Of a stretch of 64,000 nucleotides of DNA, positions 27,201 to 33,809 are shown one piece after another. The translations under genes and the position numbers were made by a program. Origin of the DNA: Rhyacophila brunnea (Eukaryota > Arthropoda > Insecta > Trichoptera > Rhyacophilidae); NCBI GenBank assembly GCA_022495005.1, contig JAGYXB010001941.1:310001-374000 (forward strand). The letters are read 5' to 3'. Every line of letters begins with the position of its first letter. Position 1 is the first letter of the stretch. Under the pieces are notes generated by a model, which worked only from the letters and a program-made list of their open reading frames with translations, was not told the DNA's origin and made no database searches.

Positions 27201-28638
27201 TATTGTTTGTCAATTTATGGCAACGGCCGTATGTTGTAGCTTAACCACCGGGAAATGCCAATAGAAATGGCGTATTTCAAAAAAATACTACCTTATTCTT
27301 AGGTCAATAATTATTATAAAACAATCATTATTCGTAGAATGTTTTACCACATTTGAATGGTCAAAGTCATAGCTTATAATCAGTATCTTTAGAATCATCT
27401 TAAAATGGGTTAACATGCCCATTTTTTGAATAATAAAATGTCTAATTTGGGATCACAGAGATTATAAATATAATTTTTTATCGTAAATATTTCACTAACG
27501 GTTTTGTAAATGCGTTTAAAAATTAATAAATCTAAAAAATCTTAACACCACTGCACATGGATGTACTGAAATATGACAATATTCTAAAACATTAGATCGG
27601 GAGGTTTAAAAGAATACTGTTTTATGTAATAAAAATACTTTATGCAGTCATCAAATGTTTAAAATAAATATAAAGGATAATAAGGCTTTAAAATTATATA
27701 AATAGAAAATATCATAAAATCTCCATTTTGACCTACGTTGGGCATGTGTGCCCTTACATTTTCTTCCAAATAATTTTATATTTATAAGCAAAAAAATGTA
27801 ATAAGCAAGTATTTGAAAGAGAGAAGAAAACTAGCAGCCCTTTTAAATTTTAAATTACTCTTTCGTTTTTCTTTAGTCGATAACGGTATATTTTTTTAAA
27901 CAAAAAACATATAATAACTAATCCTGAAAATCTGGGTCTTCAGGATCAAGAAATTGAACGGGATACAGGGATCACATACCGGTGCCATAGCGTTTCTTTT
28001 CGAAATAAACCATTGCGAAAACTTTACGAAAATAATATTATGGAGGTAGGTATCTATTCTATATTATCATTGTCTGGTGTTTTATTAATGGTTTACGAAC
28101 AATTATCATTCATAACTAGTTTTTTTAAGAATGTCCACTGTCCACTGATCAACAAAATGCATAACGTGCTTTAAATTATAACATAAACGATTATAGCAAA
28201 ATTCGTAATTTAATTTAAACCGTCTACTATATGGGGCGAAGATGTTATGTTATTCTCGGCGAAAACAAAATAATAAACAGACTTAAATTAATTTTAAACT
28301 TTGCTTGGTAAATTTGTATATGATTATATAAACGAAATATTTAGGTACCTACCTATATATGTACTAAAAATTGGTAACATAATAAAATGCGCAAATCTTT
28401 GGTAATAAACTAGGTAATTATAACCTATTAATTTTTCAGAACAACATAGCTGGAGTGTTCTAATACCCATAAGTAGAGATTTAGAGTAATAAAATGATGA
28501 TATTTTCATAATAATATTACACATTTTATTAGTTTAATTTTATTCCATTGAACGGTACTAATAATAATTACTTTCCACGTTAAAATGATAGCAATATTAA
28601 AACATAATATCACTTACGTTAGAATTTGGAGGACGCAT
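2981..28638 (-). CDS. msrA: Peptide-methionine (S)-S-oxide reductase (MsrA), five-exon model
   Basis: MsrA reduces methionine-S-sulfoxide, free or in proteins, repairing oxidative damage; the reductant is usually thioredoxin. The model joins 28638-28618, 8297-8134, 7222-7102, 6532-6396 and 3218-2981. All splice sites are GT-AG, every phase matches, and the product is about 226 residues, usual for the family. The catalytic motif GMGCFW falls near residues 25-30, with the nucleophile at about Cys28. It is followed by VGYAGG, GDHTEV, the DYDP strand, WNNHEYG, a KRQYMS motif, a Tyr-rich helix and EDYHQKY. The C-terminal half-exon (GLKSGTML to the terminal LAC) holds a Cys near the end that could be the resolving cysteine. 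The four downstream exons are secure. The first seven codons and the 20-kb first intron are inferred from an in-phase consensus donor. An alternative start is Met at 8333, which reads into the 8297 exon without splicing. Confidence 0.85.
3820..4060. repeat. Dispersed AT-rich repeat, copy 1
   Basis: Diverged but continuous similarity to 9985-10240 in the same orientation. Both share GCTATGTTTTACAAAAT-type and TGTAAAATGTAATTA blocks and a GCTAATTAATAAATGATTA block. Neither copy shows terminal repeats or an open frame, so the class is unknown. Confidence 0.65.
4285..4665 (+). repeat. Dispersed repeat, copy 1 (inverted partner at 23.6-24.0 kb)
   Basis: This segment reappears as its reverse complement at 23600-24016. 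Shared blocks include AAATCGATTGCAAGATTTGTA, cut to its core ATCGATTGCAAG, then AGTAACGCACGTATATATTA and GTTGCTAGG with a mirrored CCTAGCAACC. The GTTGCTAGG/CCTAGCAAC pair forms a small internal hairpin. No coding potential is seen. Confidence 0.7.
5091..5324 (-). mobile_element. tRNA-derived SINE, copy 1
   Basis: Read on the minus strand, the element begins CACCCACGGTGGCCGCGCGG. That stretch contains an A-box-like TGGCCGCGCGGC, and a B box GGTTCGAAACC follows about 45 nt later. A body ends in AGGATCGGACATGGT. It is 234 bp, the same length as the copy at 10376-10609. The head resembles a type II tRNA (Ser/Leu-like). It is not a functional tRNA gene because no complete cloverleaf with a matching acceptor stem follows the B box. 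Confidence 0.85.
5415..5452 (+). repeat. SINE 3' tail fragment
   Basis: A short stretch ending ATTAGGATCCGACATGGTC matches the 3' terminus of the tRNA-derived SINE. It has no head or body and is probably a relic of a second, truncated copy. Confidence 0.5.
6119..6325 (+). mobile_element. hAT-like miniature element, family A, 3'-truncated
   Basis: It starts CAGGGCTCTAAATGGACC, one base off the family terminus, and follows the family body. It then breaks within the sub-terminal block near AGCGCT, so the right inverted repeat is missing and no target duplication is seen. It lies in the MsrA intron between exons at 3218 and 6396. Confidence 0.75.
6396..6532 (-). CDS. msrA: MsrA internal exon
   Basis: The acceptor is TATTTTCAG and the donor is GTGAGA. 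The 137 nt encode YMSLILYHDEEQKELAEKTY and then the IETQKNVKLRTEIAPAG segment ending at FYAAE plus two bases of Asp. This matches the central helix and strand of MsrA. It is too short in open-frame terms to stand out without the flanking splice sites. Confidence 0.9.
7102..7222 (-). CDS. msrA: MsrA internal exon with the GDHTEV motif
   Basis: The exon is bounded by a TTTTTTTTCAG acceptor and a CAG/GTACGT donor. It encodes GDHTEVIEIDYDP, then a helix (SFSDLLEKFWNNHEYG) and LLTKIKRQ. These are signature elements of the MsrA fold; the Glu and Tyr-bearing segments contribute to the substrate pocket in characterised enzymes. Confidence 0.92.
7351..7872 (+). mobile_element. hAT-like miniature element, family D
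   Basis: The left end is CAGTGACGCCC and the right end is GGGACGGTACTG. The flanks GGCTAAAT and GTCTAAAA agree at six of eight positions, consistent with an aged 8-bp target duplication. The body matches 15190-15600, and the ends match 24372-24936. It sits in an MsrA intron. Confidence 0.7.
8134..8297 (-). CDS. msrA: MsrA exon with the catalytic GMGCFW motif
   Basis: The acceptor TTGTTTCAG is followed by an exon that encodes VEIPVKKATFGMGCFW and VGYAGG, with a donor after the first two bases of Ile. The Cys in GMGCFW is the family's sulfenic-acid-forming nucleophile. The reading frame also stays open upstream of the acceptor to an ATG at 8333, giving an alternative unspliced start. Confidence 0.92.
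8737..9109 (+). mobile_element. hAT-like miniature element, family B
   Basis: The termini are CATGGCCCCC and GGGGGGGCATG. The 8-bp flanks GGTACAAT and AGTACAAT agree at seven of eight positions. It is 373 bp, exactly the length of the copy at 14508-14880, which is in the opposite orientation. The ends are unusually GC-rich for this window. Confidence 0.85.
9261..9837 (+). mobile_element. hAT-like miniature element, family C
   Basis: It begins CAGTGGCGAAGGGTGGAGG and ends with the inverted CCTCCACCCTTCGTTACTG. The internal ACCAAACCATAATAG-type and GTGCACTATTTATG blocks are shared with copies at 38.5, 43.3 and 58.0 kb. The immediate flanks do not show a convincing target duplication here. Confidence 0.8.
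9985..10240. repeat. Dispersed AT-rich repeat, copy 2
   Basis: Direct, diverged partner of 3820-4060. The internal order of blocks is preserved, so it is one repeat family rather than chance AT similarity. The class is unknown. Confidence 0.6.
10376..10609 (-). mobile_element. tRNA-derived SINE, copy 2
   Basis: The same 234-bp structure as the copy at 5091-5324. Read on the minus strand, a diverged head is followed by B box GGTTCGAATCC and the body, ending in ATGGT followed by a short AAAAGAAGAAGAAG tail. The A box is more degraded than in copy 1. Confidence 0.85.
11030..11562. mobile_element. Terminal-inverted-repeat element with GGTTTCATAACTCAC ends
   Basis: The left end reads TATATGAGGGTTCTGG then TTTCATAACTCAC. 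The right end is its near-perfect complement (GTGAGTTATGAAACCAAAGC, then CCGCATATG). The roughly 35-bp inverted repeats bound about 530 bp of non-coding sequence with internal CATTCTCCA repeats. The target duplication is unclear, so no superfamily is assigned. Confidence 0.65.
11775..12260 (-). pseudogene. 3' end of a LINE reverse-transcriptase ORF
   Basis: The minus strand reads the C-terminal part of a non-LTR retrotransposon polymerase. A stretch like NGCESWTLNMK comes first, then ILRRIYGP, then LNWAGHVQRMPESRIPKKIL, and a basic Arg/Trp-rich end. Stops and at least one frameshift break the frame. The element ends in a GAAGAAGAAG-type tail near 11785. The same 3' end recurs at 57051-57175. 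Endonuclease and catalytic polymerase motifs are absent, so this is a 5'-truncated insertion. Confidence 0.8.
12965..13410. mobile_element. Foldback element, family with TCTATTCTATRCACAAG ends, copy A
   Basis: Arms at about 12975-13130 and 13250-13410 are inverted copies. Both contain ATATAATGCTTCTATGGCT, a CACACAATAAGAAATAGAG block, then GCGCATCTATTCTATGCACA and CTATCGAGGGTAGTTTT. The centre carries a further TAATTGTTACAATAAG palindrome. Related elements occur at 30583-31080 and 61169-63107. A separate end fragment (GCGCATCTATTCTAT) lies at about 12919. The insertion abuts and interrupts a LINE at about 13410. Confidence 0.75.
13410..13660 (-). pseudogene. LINE endonuclease N-terminus fragment
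   Basis: The minus strand encodes MKIATWNVRSMFKSGKLQNV, the start of an AP-type endonuclease domain of non-LTR retrotransposons; the WNVRS motif is characteristic. The frame is cut at the foldback element. Sequence from 13660 to about 14000 may be more of the 5' part but shows no motif. Confidence 0.75.
14508..14880 (-). mobile_element. hAT-like miniature element, family B
   Basis: Inverted relative to 8737-9109 and of identical 373-bp length. It starts CATACCCCC and ends GGGGGGCATG. The flanks GATTAGAG and GATTAGGA agree at six of eight positions, an eroded 8-bp duplication. Confidence 0.82.
14914..15000. repeat. Possible hAT end fragment
   Basis: CAGTGGTCTTCACACTTTT resembles common hAT termini (CAGTGGTTCTCAAACTTT type). 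No matching inverted end was found nearby, so this is at most a solo end. Confidence 0.35.
15108..15190. repeat. Family C internal fragment
   Basis: The stretch includes ATTATGGTTTGGTTTACGCA and TAAAAACTAACCACCATCAT, matching the internal part of family C. It directly abuts the family D fragment that follows, suggesting one inserted into the other and both were later truncated. Confidence 0.55.
15191..15600 (+). mobile_element. hAT-like miniature element, family D, truncated
   Basis: It starts CTGACGTCCCGTGGGGGTAG, lacking only the first base or two of the family terminus. It follows the 7351-7872 copy for roughly 350 bp, including AACATAACAAATC and GAGAGTAGGTTTC. The right terminus is missing. 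Confidence 0.7.
16160..16489 (+). mobile_element. Family C element, 5'-truncated
   Basis: The internal GTGTGCACAAAATTGTC and ATTATGGTTTTATTTTGGC blocks are followed by GTCGGATCTTGACAGCC and CCTCCACACTTCACCACT, the right terminus of family C. The left half is missing. Confidence 0.65.
16490..18344. other. AT-rich intronic stretch, no feature recognised
   Basis: Within the proposed MsrA first intron. Numerous TAGGTACCTAC-type microsequences and TTATTATAAT tracts are seen. The plus-strand open frame at 16879-17082 has no recognisable motif. Confidence 0.4.
18345..18614 (+). mobile_element. Family C element, right part, with a 109-bp insertion
   Basis: The sequence follows family C from GTTTAGTTTAGGCAGG to TCTCCATAGCCTACCTCC and the CCAGTGCTG end. 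It is interrupted at CTGTTTAT by a 109-bp insert (18465-18573). Confidence 0.7.
18465..18573. mobile_element. Miniature insertion with an 8-bp target duplication
   Basis: The insert lies between two perfect CTGTTTAT copies (18457-18464 and 18574-18581). Other family C copies read through the same point as CACTATTTATGGCGG, showing the empty site. The insert holds a hairpin, AGTTATTTTTGTT paired with AACGAAAATAACT. No terminal inverted repeat is obvious, so the family is unknown. Confidence 0.6.
18700..20810 (-). mobile_element. 2.1-kb DNA transposon with degraded transposase
   Basis: The left end CTGTACCCTAGAACTGAACT and the right end (inverted CTGTACCCTAGAACCGAACT) match at all but one position, and the match continues into TATTAA. 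AATT flanks both sides (18696-18699 and 20811-20814), a possible 4-bp target duplication. Repeats of a TTAATACTGTT-like motif cluster near the right end. The minus strand carries transposase-like reading frames. A 4-bp duplication is a feature of Sola elements, but that assignment is inference. Confidence 0.7.
19117..20391 (-). pseudogene. Transposase-like ORF, broken
   Basis: Reading on the minus strand, an ATG at about 20386 opens MSERSKRILDLVKIQTNN. A donor-like GTAGG follows, and a later open segment at 20070-19693 is acidic (for example SETSDLLQCDN and DCIADDPDYHQSENGSES). After several stops comes NHTRQYYFELDGQ, CKVFFLNTLNISQTFI, NKRGKQPPSTKIPEFIKQNV and RDHINKFPV. The last block resembles a widespread insect transposon protein group with an RGK..P....IRDHI..FP pattern. 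I recall this group from insect genomes but cannot name its family with certainty. The splice phases do not join cleanly and the DDE-type catalytic end is missing, so it is non-functional as read. Confidence 0.55.
20884..21136 (-). mobile_element. hAT-like miniature element, family A
   Basis: It starts TAGCGCTCGAAATGGA (first base changed) and ends CATTTCGAGCCCTG. It is complete at 253 bp, in inverted orientation relative to the 30.8-kb copy. Flanks AATGTTAC and AATAGCTA agree poorly, so the target duplication is eroded or absent. Confidence 0.75.
21383..22773. mobile_element. 1.39-kb palindromic foldback element, copy 1
   Basis: Two arms of about 690 bp are near-perfect reverse complements around an AT-rich centre at about 22065-22085. 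TTAA borders both ends (21379-21382 and 22774-22777). The arms share GTGTCCAGGATCATG, GACGCGCGTGTTTGAACATG and ACGGCCGTATGTTG-like blocks. There is no open frame. TTAA borders are characteristic of piggyBac-type insertion. A second full copy is at 61361-62753 and a half copy at 27141-27753. Confidence 0.85.
22994..23188 (-). pseudogene. Non-LTR reverse-transcriptase fragment
   Basis: The minus strand encodes SNTYTVPSGVPQGSHLVPLL followed by FYICINDI. The SGVPQGSxLxPLLF..INDI block is the conserved thumb-proximal motif of jockey/I-type LINE polymerases. Only about 60 residues remain; flanks are not coding. Confidence 0.85.
23600..24016 (-). repeat. Dispersed repeat, inverted partner of 4285-4665
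   Basis: Reverse complement of the earlier copy in the same block order, from the ATCGATTTTTAACTAACTTC side to the TCTTTTTATCTTGTAATTAT side. About 36 bp longer because of an internal insertion near 23890. Confidence 0.65.
24372..24936 (+). mobile_element. hAT-like miniature element, family D, complete
   Basis: The left end CAGTGACGTCCCTAG and the right end GGGACGTCACTG are inverted. The flanks CAAGAATG and TAAGAATG agree at seven of eight positions. It is 565 bp, the best-preserved copy of its family in the window. A minus-strand open frame at 24779-25012 overlaps the right half and has no domain I recognise. Confidence 0.82.
25339..25576 (+). mobile_element. hAT-like miniature element, family A
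   Basis: The ends are CAGGGCTTGAAATGGACC and CCATTTCGAGCGCTG, 238 bp apart. The flanks AAACTGTT and AAGCTATT agree at six of eight positions. Confidence 0.8.
25880..25990. repeat. Long hairpin with CGAAACGTC loop
   Basis: GGGTTTCCACCACGTGTACT followed by TCTTCCTTC on the left pairs with GAATGAAGA and AGTACACGCGGTGGAAACCC on the right. The loop contains GCTCTGCAACGAGCTCGAAACGTC (key part ACGAGCTCGAAACGTC). CGAAAC next to GTC recalls the 3' core of minimal hammerhead ribozymes in Penelope-like retroelements. The CTGANGA half is not canonical, so activity is not expected. A related fragment (CTCTGCAATGAGCCCGAAA) lies near 29862. Confidence 0.5.
26099..26379. mobile_element. Probable hAT-like miniature element
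   Basis: It begins CAGGAGTTATCAAACTATTC and ends CACTATTGGAAACCCCTG, imperfect inverted repeats of the CAGGGGTTNCCAA type. The internal TTTCACGGCACCC block is also common to hAT-derived repeats and recurs at about 33060. No target duplication is evident. Confidence 0.5.
27141..27753 (+). repeat. Palindromic foldback element, single-arm copy
   Basis: Only the right arm is present, from AAACGGTACATGTTCAAACA near the palindrome centre to GGGCATGTGTGCCC followed by TTAC. It is more diverged than the two full copies and lacks the left arm. It may be an old deletion product, since long palindromes are prone to arm loss. Confidence 0.8.
28190..28500. repeat. Dispersed repeat, uninterrupted copy
   Basis: Strong similarity to 50190-50411 and then 51068-51120, including GGGGCGAAGATGTTATGTTA and TTGCTTGGTAAATTTGTATA. 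This copy lacks the 648-bp insertion found in the other and so serves as its empty site. The class is unknown. Confidence 0.75.
28618..28638 (-). CDS. msrA: Candidate MsrA first coding exon (seven codons)
   Basis: On the minus strand, ATG preceded by CACAAAA opens MRPPNSN, followed immediately by a consensus donor GTAAGTGA. The phase (0) matches the acceptor at 8298-8299, giving MRPPNSN joined to GTAPLHHVEIP. The exon is too short for homology, and the intron would be about 20.3 kb. The support is phase, donor quality and the otherwise missing 5' end. The upstream TTGTAAATTCAG could alternatively be an acceptor of a longer exon. Confidence 0.45.
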
Positions 28639-29989
28639 TTTTGTGCTGAATTTACAAATAAAATTAAACATAAACAGCTAAACAAAACAAAAAAAACACT
28701 ACTATCAAATTTTTTGGTTAATTTCTCAGTAAAATATTATATTATCGAGATATTTTTCCTCTAGCAGCACATTTGCACAACACACGACTTTCAGACAACG
28801 TGGTACAAACTCGACTGACGTATTTCGTATTATTATCGATTCAAGTTTCATCTGACGTAACCTTGTGGATAATTTATTTCGAAGTCAATGTAATGTTATG
28901 TTTCATAATAATGTCTGGGATTCGTAAAAGCAGGCGTCATAAAGCGTATCACACACGAAAAAGTGTACTGATAAAATTAAAATGTCAAAAAGAGAAATGC
29001 AATGATTATGTCGAACGGCGGGCCAACTCGATCAATTAAATGGCACTGCTGGCAAAAACGCTTGATTGTGGATACAGGATACTACCATTTACATTCTTTT
29101 AATAATATACACATGTGACATAGCATAGGTAGATAATTTAAAAGAGCGTTTCGAAAGGTTATCGATGTCTTGTATACGGTAAAAATAATTTTACGAATTA
29201 CTATCTACGCGTGATATTGCATTCAATGATTAATATCAGTTTTCTTCAATTTTACCAACATGTTAATACCCCTCTAAGTACCTACACATTGTAGTTATCT
29301 GGGCTAGGTACTAGAATAGGGCTAGCCCCCTATTGGTAAAATTATTATTAATGATAATAATAATAGTGTAACTGTTAACAGCATGACGTAGACGTACCTA
29401 TTCAAAAAATCAACCACGTGTCCTTCAAACGTTTCGCGTGCCAGAGATTGCGAAAAACTGGCATAGATAATCCGCTAACTGGAATCCAGTTAGAATCTAA
29501 TTCTAACGAAATGTTTGGAATGTAAACTAGGTACAAACTAACGTTGGTTTATCTTCATGTGAGATAATATATAGCTACACAATTATTACCAGCTCTAGGT
29601 GGGTAGGTACTTATGTGTTGTATGTTATATTATTTCGGGTTGTAATAGGTATTTTGTTAAACTAATTTTTCATCAACCCGACGCTGTAATAGATACCGAC
29701 AATGTGAGTACCTAGGTAGTACCTAGGTAGTACCTATTTCAAATTATTCCGGTAACATGATTGCATTAAAATAGGACAATAAAATGAGGTAAACACTTCA
29801 TACGTTCAGTTTTACCTCTAAACAGTAGTTCATGAAATATCGTAATAGCTCTTGAGAATTGCCTCTGCAATGAGCCCGAAATCCAAAAATCTATTACCAA
29901 AATACCTATATAAATACCAACTTAAATTTCTCCCCAAAATTGATGACTTGATGCAGCAAAAATCCATGTGTTTGGGAATTAATTTCAAA

Positions 29990-30113
29990 ATAATTTAGGA
30001 GTTCGGTTTCTACCGCACTCGTCGCCAATCGGCGAGCGGCAGTCGAGGTGTGAGCACGGCAATTTGTTTTGTGATGGCGTCGGAGGAATATATTCTCATA
30101 TCGTGTAAAGGTG
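29990..30113 (+). CDS. Candidate first coding exon of an unidentified plus-strand gene
   Basis: A locally GC- and CpG-rich patch (CACTCGTCGCCAATCGGCGA and so on) leads to TGTGATGGCGTCGGAGG, a good start context. The frame reads MASEEYILISCK and then meets GTGACT, a weak donor. The patch is not shared with any repeat in the window. The putative gene would diverge from MsrA, whose 5' end lies about 1.4 kb away. No downstream exon is recognised, so the whole gene is conjectural. Confidence 0.3.
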
Positions 30114-30582
30114 ACTAAAAAACGTTATGCATGTACTCGAAATAGAAAACATGTCAATATACTATTATTATTACAAATATAACAATAAACATAACACTAA
30201 ATGGACGCATGTTGAATTTTTATGACAAATTATGTTTCGTTTGACACGCGTCATTTGCACAATCCGCACGTCGCATACTTGCGATCTTTTTAGACCATGC
30301 CTCAGCTAAGGTATAGCCTTAAATCACAAAATATTCCGTGACCACCTAATGAAACGAAAGCAGCTTTTTTAATTTTTTTTGTTCAACGCTATTCTAAATA
30401 GTAAACATGGTATAACAAGTTTCCGTTATTTTTATTTCTCCAAAATAAGAAAGATATCACTCGGAGAAATTTTATAAACAATGCGGTTATCTACAATAAT
30501 AATTGTTAACACACCGCATTCCAAGTGCACCCGATTATAATAATATAAGACGTGTTAACTGTGCTATTTTACGACATTAGTG

Positions 30583-31080
30583 GGTCTATTCTATACACAA
30601 GGCAGCTACCGACGGTAGTTTATCATTTATTTATGTAATGTGGCGGTTAATTGTTACAATAAGTTAACCGTCTAAGCATCTGGTAAAAAGTGCTATGTTT
30701 GAACAGCCTCTCTCTTGGCTGTGTTAACTTTTAGAGCGAGATACACAGTTTTGATGGTTAACTTTATTGTAACAATTATAATAAATATGCAGGGCTCGAA
30801 ATGGAACGGAACGCACCGGAGCGCCGTTCCGGCCCGTGAAATTATCGCTCCGTCTCGTGGAAAAAATATGTTGACCGTCTGAGTTAAATAGGCCATAGAA
30901 TAGAAAATCTGACACACTTATTTTTATAAAATACACATACGATTTGATGACTATGTAAATATCTTCAGAAAATTTGATGAGCGCTCCGGTTCGTAAACTT
31001 TTCCATTTCGAGCGCTGTAAATATGACAAACTGCCGTCGATAGCCGCCTTCTGTATAGAATAGAGTATAGACGCACTGAC
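30583..31080. mobile_element. Foldback element, TCTATTCTATACACAAG family, copy B
   Basis: The left end GGTCTATTCTATACACAAGG leads to ACGGTAGTTT. The right end is the inverted GCCGTCGATAGCCGCCTTCT then GTATAGAATAGA. Internal GTTAATTGTTACAATAAG and CTTTATTGTAACAATTA blocks are also inverted. It is split by a family A element at 30790-31017. Confidence 0.78.
30790..31017 (+). mobile_element. hAT-like miniature element, family A, with perfect target duplication
   Basis: The ends CAGGGCTCGAAATGG and CCATTTCGAGCGCTG bound 228 bp. The flanks are identical TAAATATG copies (30782-30789 and 31018-31025), defining the family's 8-bp duplication. It sits inside the foldback element, so it is the younger of the two. 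Confidence 0.93.
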
Positions 31081-31630
31081 AGCTCGCTGTTAACGCGTTC
31101 ATGGCCGGGATAATTAATTGCTTGAATACGACATATTACCAAATTATCTTTTACTTTTTTATTGATTTAGGAGTTATGTGATAAGTTCGCTGGTTTGCAG
31201 ATTTTTTTTTATTAGAACATGAATGTGTGACCTGTGGCCTTATGAATGAATTGTGGAATCGTTAGCATTTCAATAAGATAATATTTTCTTCATCGTTAAA
31301 CTTAATGTAATCTTAAAATATCAAAATAATTAATAATTACGAAAATAAGTCGCCAAAACGTACATATGCAATAGAACAGAGATGTTAATGTAGCTTCAAG
31401 GGATGAAAGTGTGACCAAAAAGAATCTCTGGGATCTCTTAACTTTTATGCAAACTCTCAGGACTATGAAGATTGGCTGTATTTTTTGCATACCAAAATAA
31501 CAATTACCTAGAATAAGATTTAACATAGGCAATAAAACTAATTTGTGAAGGTTCTACTTATTTGCCGAAAACCAAATGATATCTTTTAATGCTTTCGAAT
31601 CTGATTGACATTTTTGAAAACCATTTGAAC

Positions 31631-31878
31631 CAGGGCTCGAAATGGACCGGAACGCACAGAGCGCCGTTCCTGTTCGTGAAATCGGTAAAATTATCGCTCC
31701 GTCTCGTGGAATAAATAATTTAACTAATAATCTGATCTGTATAGGCCGTATAATAGAAAATCTAACACACTTATTTTTATGAAAAAAAAACACATAAACT
31801 TTGATAACTTTACTATGTAAAAATCTTCAGAAAACTGTCGAGCGCTCCGGTTCTTAAATTTTTCCATTTCGAGCGCTG
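31631..31878 (+). mobile_element. hAT-like miniature element, family A
   Basis: 248 bp between CAGGGCTCGAAATGG and CCATTTCGAGCGCTG ends. The flanks ATTTGAAC and ATTTGGAC agree at seven of eight positions. It lies about 600 bp from the previous copy in the same orientation. Confidence 0.9.
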
Positions 31879-33168
31879 ATTTGGACGTAAAAGATTTTTT
31901 TAAATGAAAAACCGAAAAATTGACTGGAAAGCTAACGAAAAAAGGTTTCGACTTGGATTGACATTACAATTTGTTTTTTTTTTAATTTTTGGCACCGATG
32001 CATAAGCATAAAAAGGCTCGCAACCCCTACCCAATACTGATCAACTTGCTGCCCCAGTAAGTCGATTAATTTGACCACAATGATCACCCATGTCCACCTC
32101 TTAGTGACTGTTGATATTCGATATTAAATGCTTTTTAAAATATGAACAATGACCCAATTTCTCTGGCGAATCAACTTCATAATGAATAACTGAGTTTGCA
32201 AAAAAATGAGGGTTAACTGACTTCACCTTTTATATCCAGCTATTGTTTCCATTTAAGGCTGCTGTTATCTATAACTGATGGCCGTGGTGTATATGCTCAT
32301 AGAGAATTATTATTCATACGGTAATGGCAGTTAGCTGGGACACTATGTTAACATTGTATGCAAATGAGAGAATATTTATAAACCTATTGCATAATAAAAG
32401 TAGTTGAAAAGGTTTTTCACTTATTTAGTGCTAACACCGCGACAGGCGCGTTTGCGTAAGTTTGCCATTAGATATAATTAACATGATATTTAAATGTGGT
32501 AATTAAATATTAAGATTGTGCTCATTCACTGTGAACTAGTTAATTACTATTTAATTACCACAATCTAATGCCGACACAGCAGCCGTGTTGTCAGCACTGT
32601 ATGAGTTAATGAAAATAGACGAAGGTTACGAGGTTGAATTTTTTTCACTGCGCTGAGGAAACGCCCTTACATGCAAAAATTGTAAAGCCACTTACAGATT
32701 TGACTCACTTGCACCAAACAATGAATAGTCTTAATTGCTTTACGGAAGGTCAAAAACTATTTACGTGTCAAACCAATGCTTATTTAGCTAAAAGCAAATA
32801 TGTTAAACTGCAGGGATGGAGCTTAAATGTATGAAAGTAAAGCTGACAAAAAAGGACCAATGATCTACCTATAAATTTTCACATAAACTCGGAAGAGTCA
32901 GAAGAGAATTAATTGTTTGTTGCAAATGGCACGTATAAGAAACTGCATCCCGGTTCAGTGATTTTTTATAGGGAAACCAGCCGGAATGATTGGTTTAAAG
33001 CCTATCCGTCATATCTTGCCATAATAGTCATAATAGCCTATCTTGACTCATCAGAATTTTTCCACGGCACCCAAAGGTACACAAAAAAGCAACCCTATTG
33101 ATTTTCAATGAGTGATGAACCAAATATTGGTATTTAAATGGTTTTAAAACATTTAAGTCTCGTATCAA
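31879..33168. other. Stretch with no confident feature
   Basis: Contains a small inverted repeat near 32493-32566 (TGTGGTAATTAAATA and TATTTAATTACCACA). A plus-strand open frame at 32634-32834 has a KIVKPLTDLT segment that faintly recalls Ty3/gypsy polymerases but is too short to call. A hAT-like CCACGGCACCC fragment lies near 33060. Confidence 0.4.
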
Positions 33169-33809
33169 CACCCACAATGGTCAAGCAGCGTACGCGTTGG
33201 CTTATAATGTCGTGGGTCTCAGGGTCGAATCCTGGGTCTGGCAAATACACATATTGTTTTTCAATTTGTGTTTGGAGTCAAGAGTATGGACCTAATAGGT
33301 TGAGCAAGTGGCTAACATTCATTTCTCGTAAAAACAAAAATCTGTTAATACAAACCTCCACTTTGTGAAGGCCCGCATTATGATCTTATTCGTGTCTGGA
33401 AATTTATACGTATGCAGTTCGCCGTATCACACTTTACCGTGAAATGTTGTATCGAAAATATATTATGGTAGTATATTAAAGACCATCTAACCTCTTTGGG
33501 TCGTATAGTATTGACATAAAATTCATATCTAAATAAAACACGGTTCTTGTCGGTTTACAGGAAGCCAGCGGCAAACAAATTTTGAAAATAGCCGATATAC
33601 TGGATTATTTGTCAGGTTAGGTTAGGTCATCATTCTTGAATTTTGCCAAAATCGGCTATGAAAATTGAATTAATGTTCATATTGAATCTAATAAAATTGG
33701 AGACCGTATAGTATAGTCATCTCTTTCCGATAGAATGGCGAACTGTGCTATGGTGAAATGTTTTACGTACAATTTGCATGTAACCGATCTTATTAGGATC
33801 GGACATGGT
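33169..33809 (+). mobile_element. tRNA-derived SINE, copy 3, interrupted
   Basis: The head CACCCACAATGGTC and B box GGTCGAATCC (one base short) are followed by the body, reaching TATGATCTTATT at 33390. The 3' end AGGATCGGACATGGT resumes at 33795. Removing the intervening 404 bp gives about 237 bp, matching the other copies. Confidence 0.85.
33391..33785. mobile_element. 395-bp element with 9-bp target duplication
   Basis: Inserted in the SINE between two GATCTTATT copies (33382-33390 and 33786-33794). It starts CGTGTCTGGAAA and ends TGCATGTAACC. A related copy is at 55775-56187. Terminal inverted repeats are weak (AAATTTATACGTA against AAATTGTACGTA in the complement). A 9-bp duplication is typical of Mutator-like elements, but other origins are possible. 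Confidence 0.7.

Noticed and set aside
28773..29039. 88-residue plus-strand open frame near the MsrA 5' end
   Set aside because: No recognisable motif, no splice context, and overlaps the likely MsrA upstream region.
32634..32834. Gypsy-type polymerase fragment (KIVKPLTDLT)
   Set aside because: Single short match with no adjoining motifs; insufficient to call.
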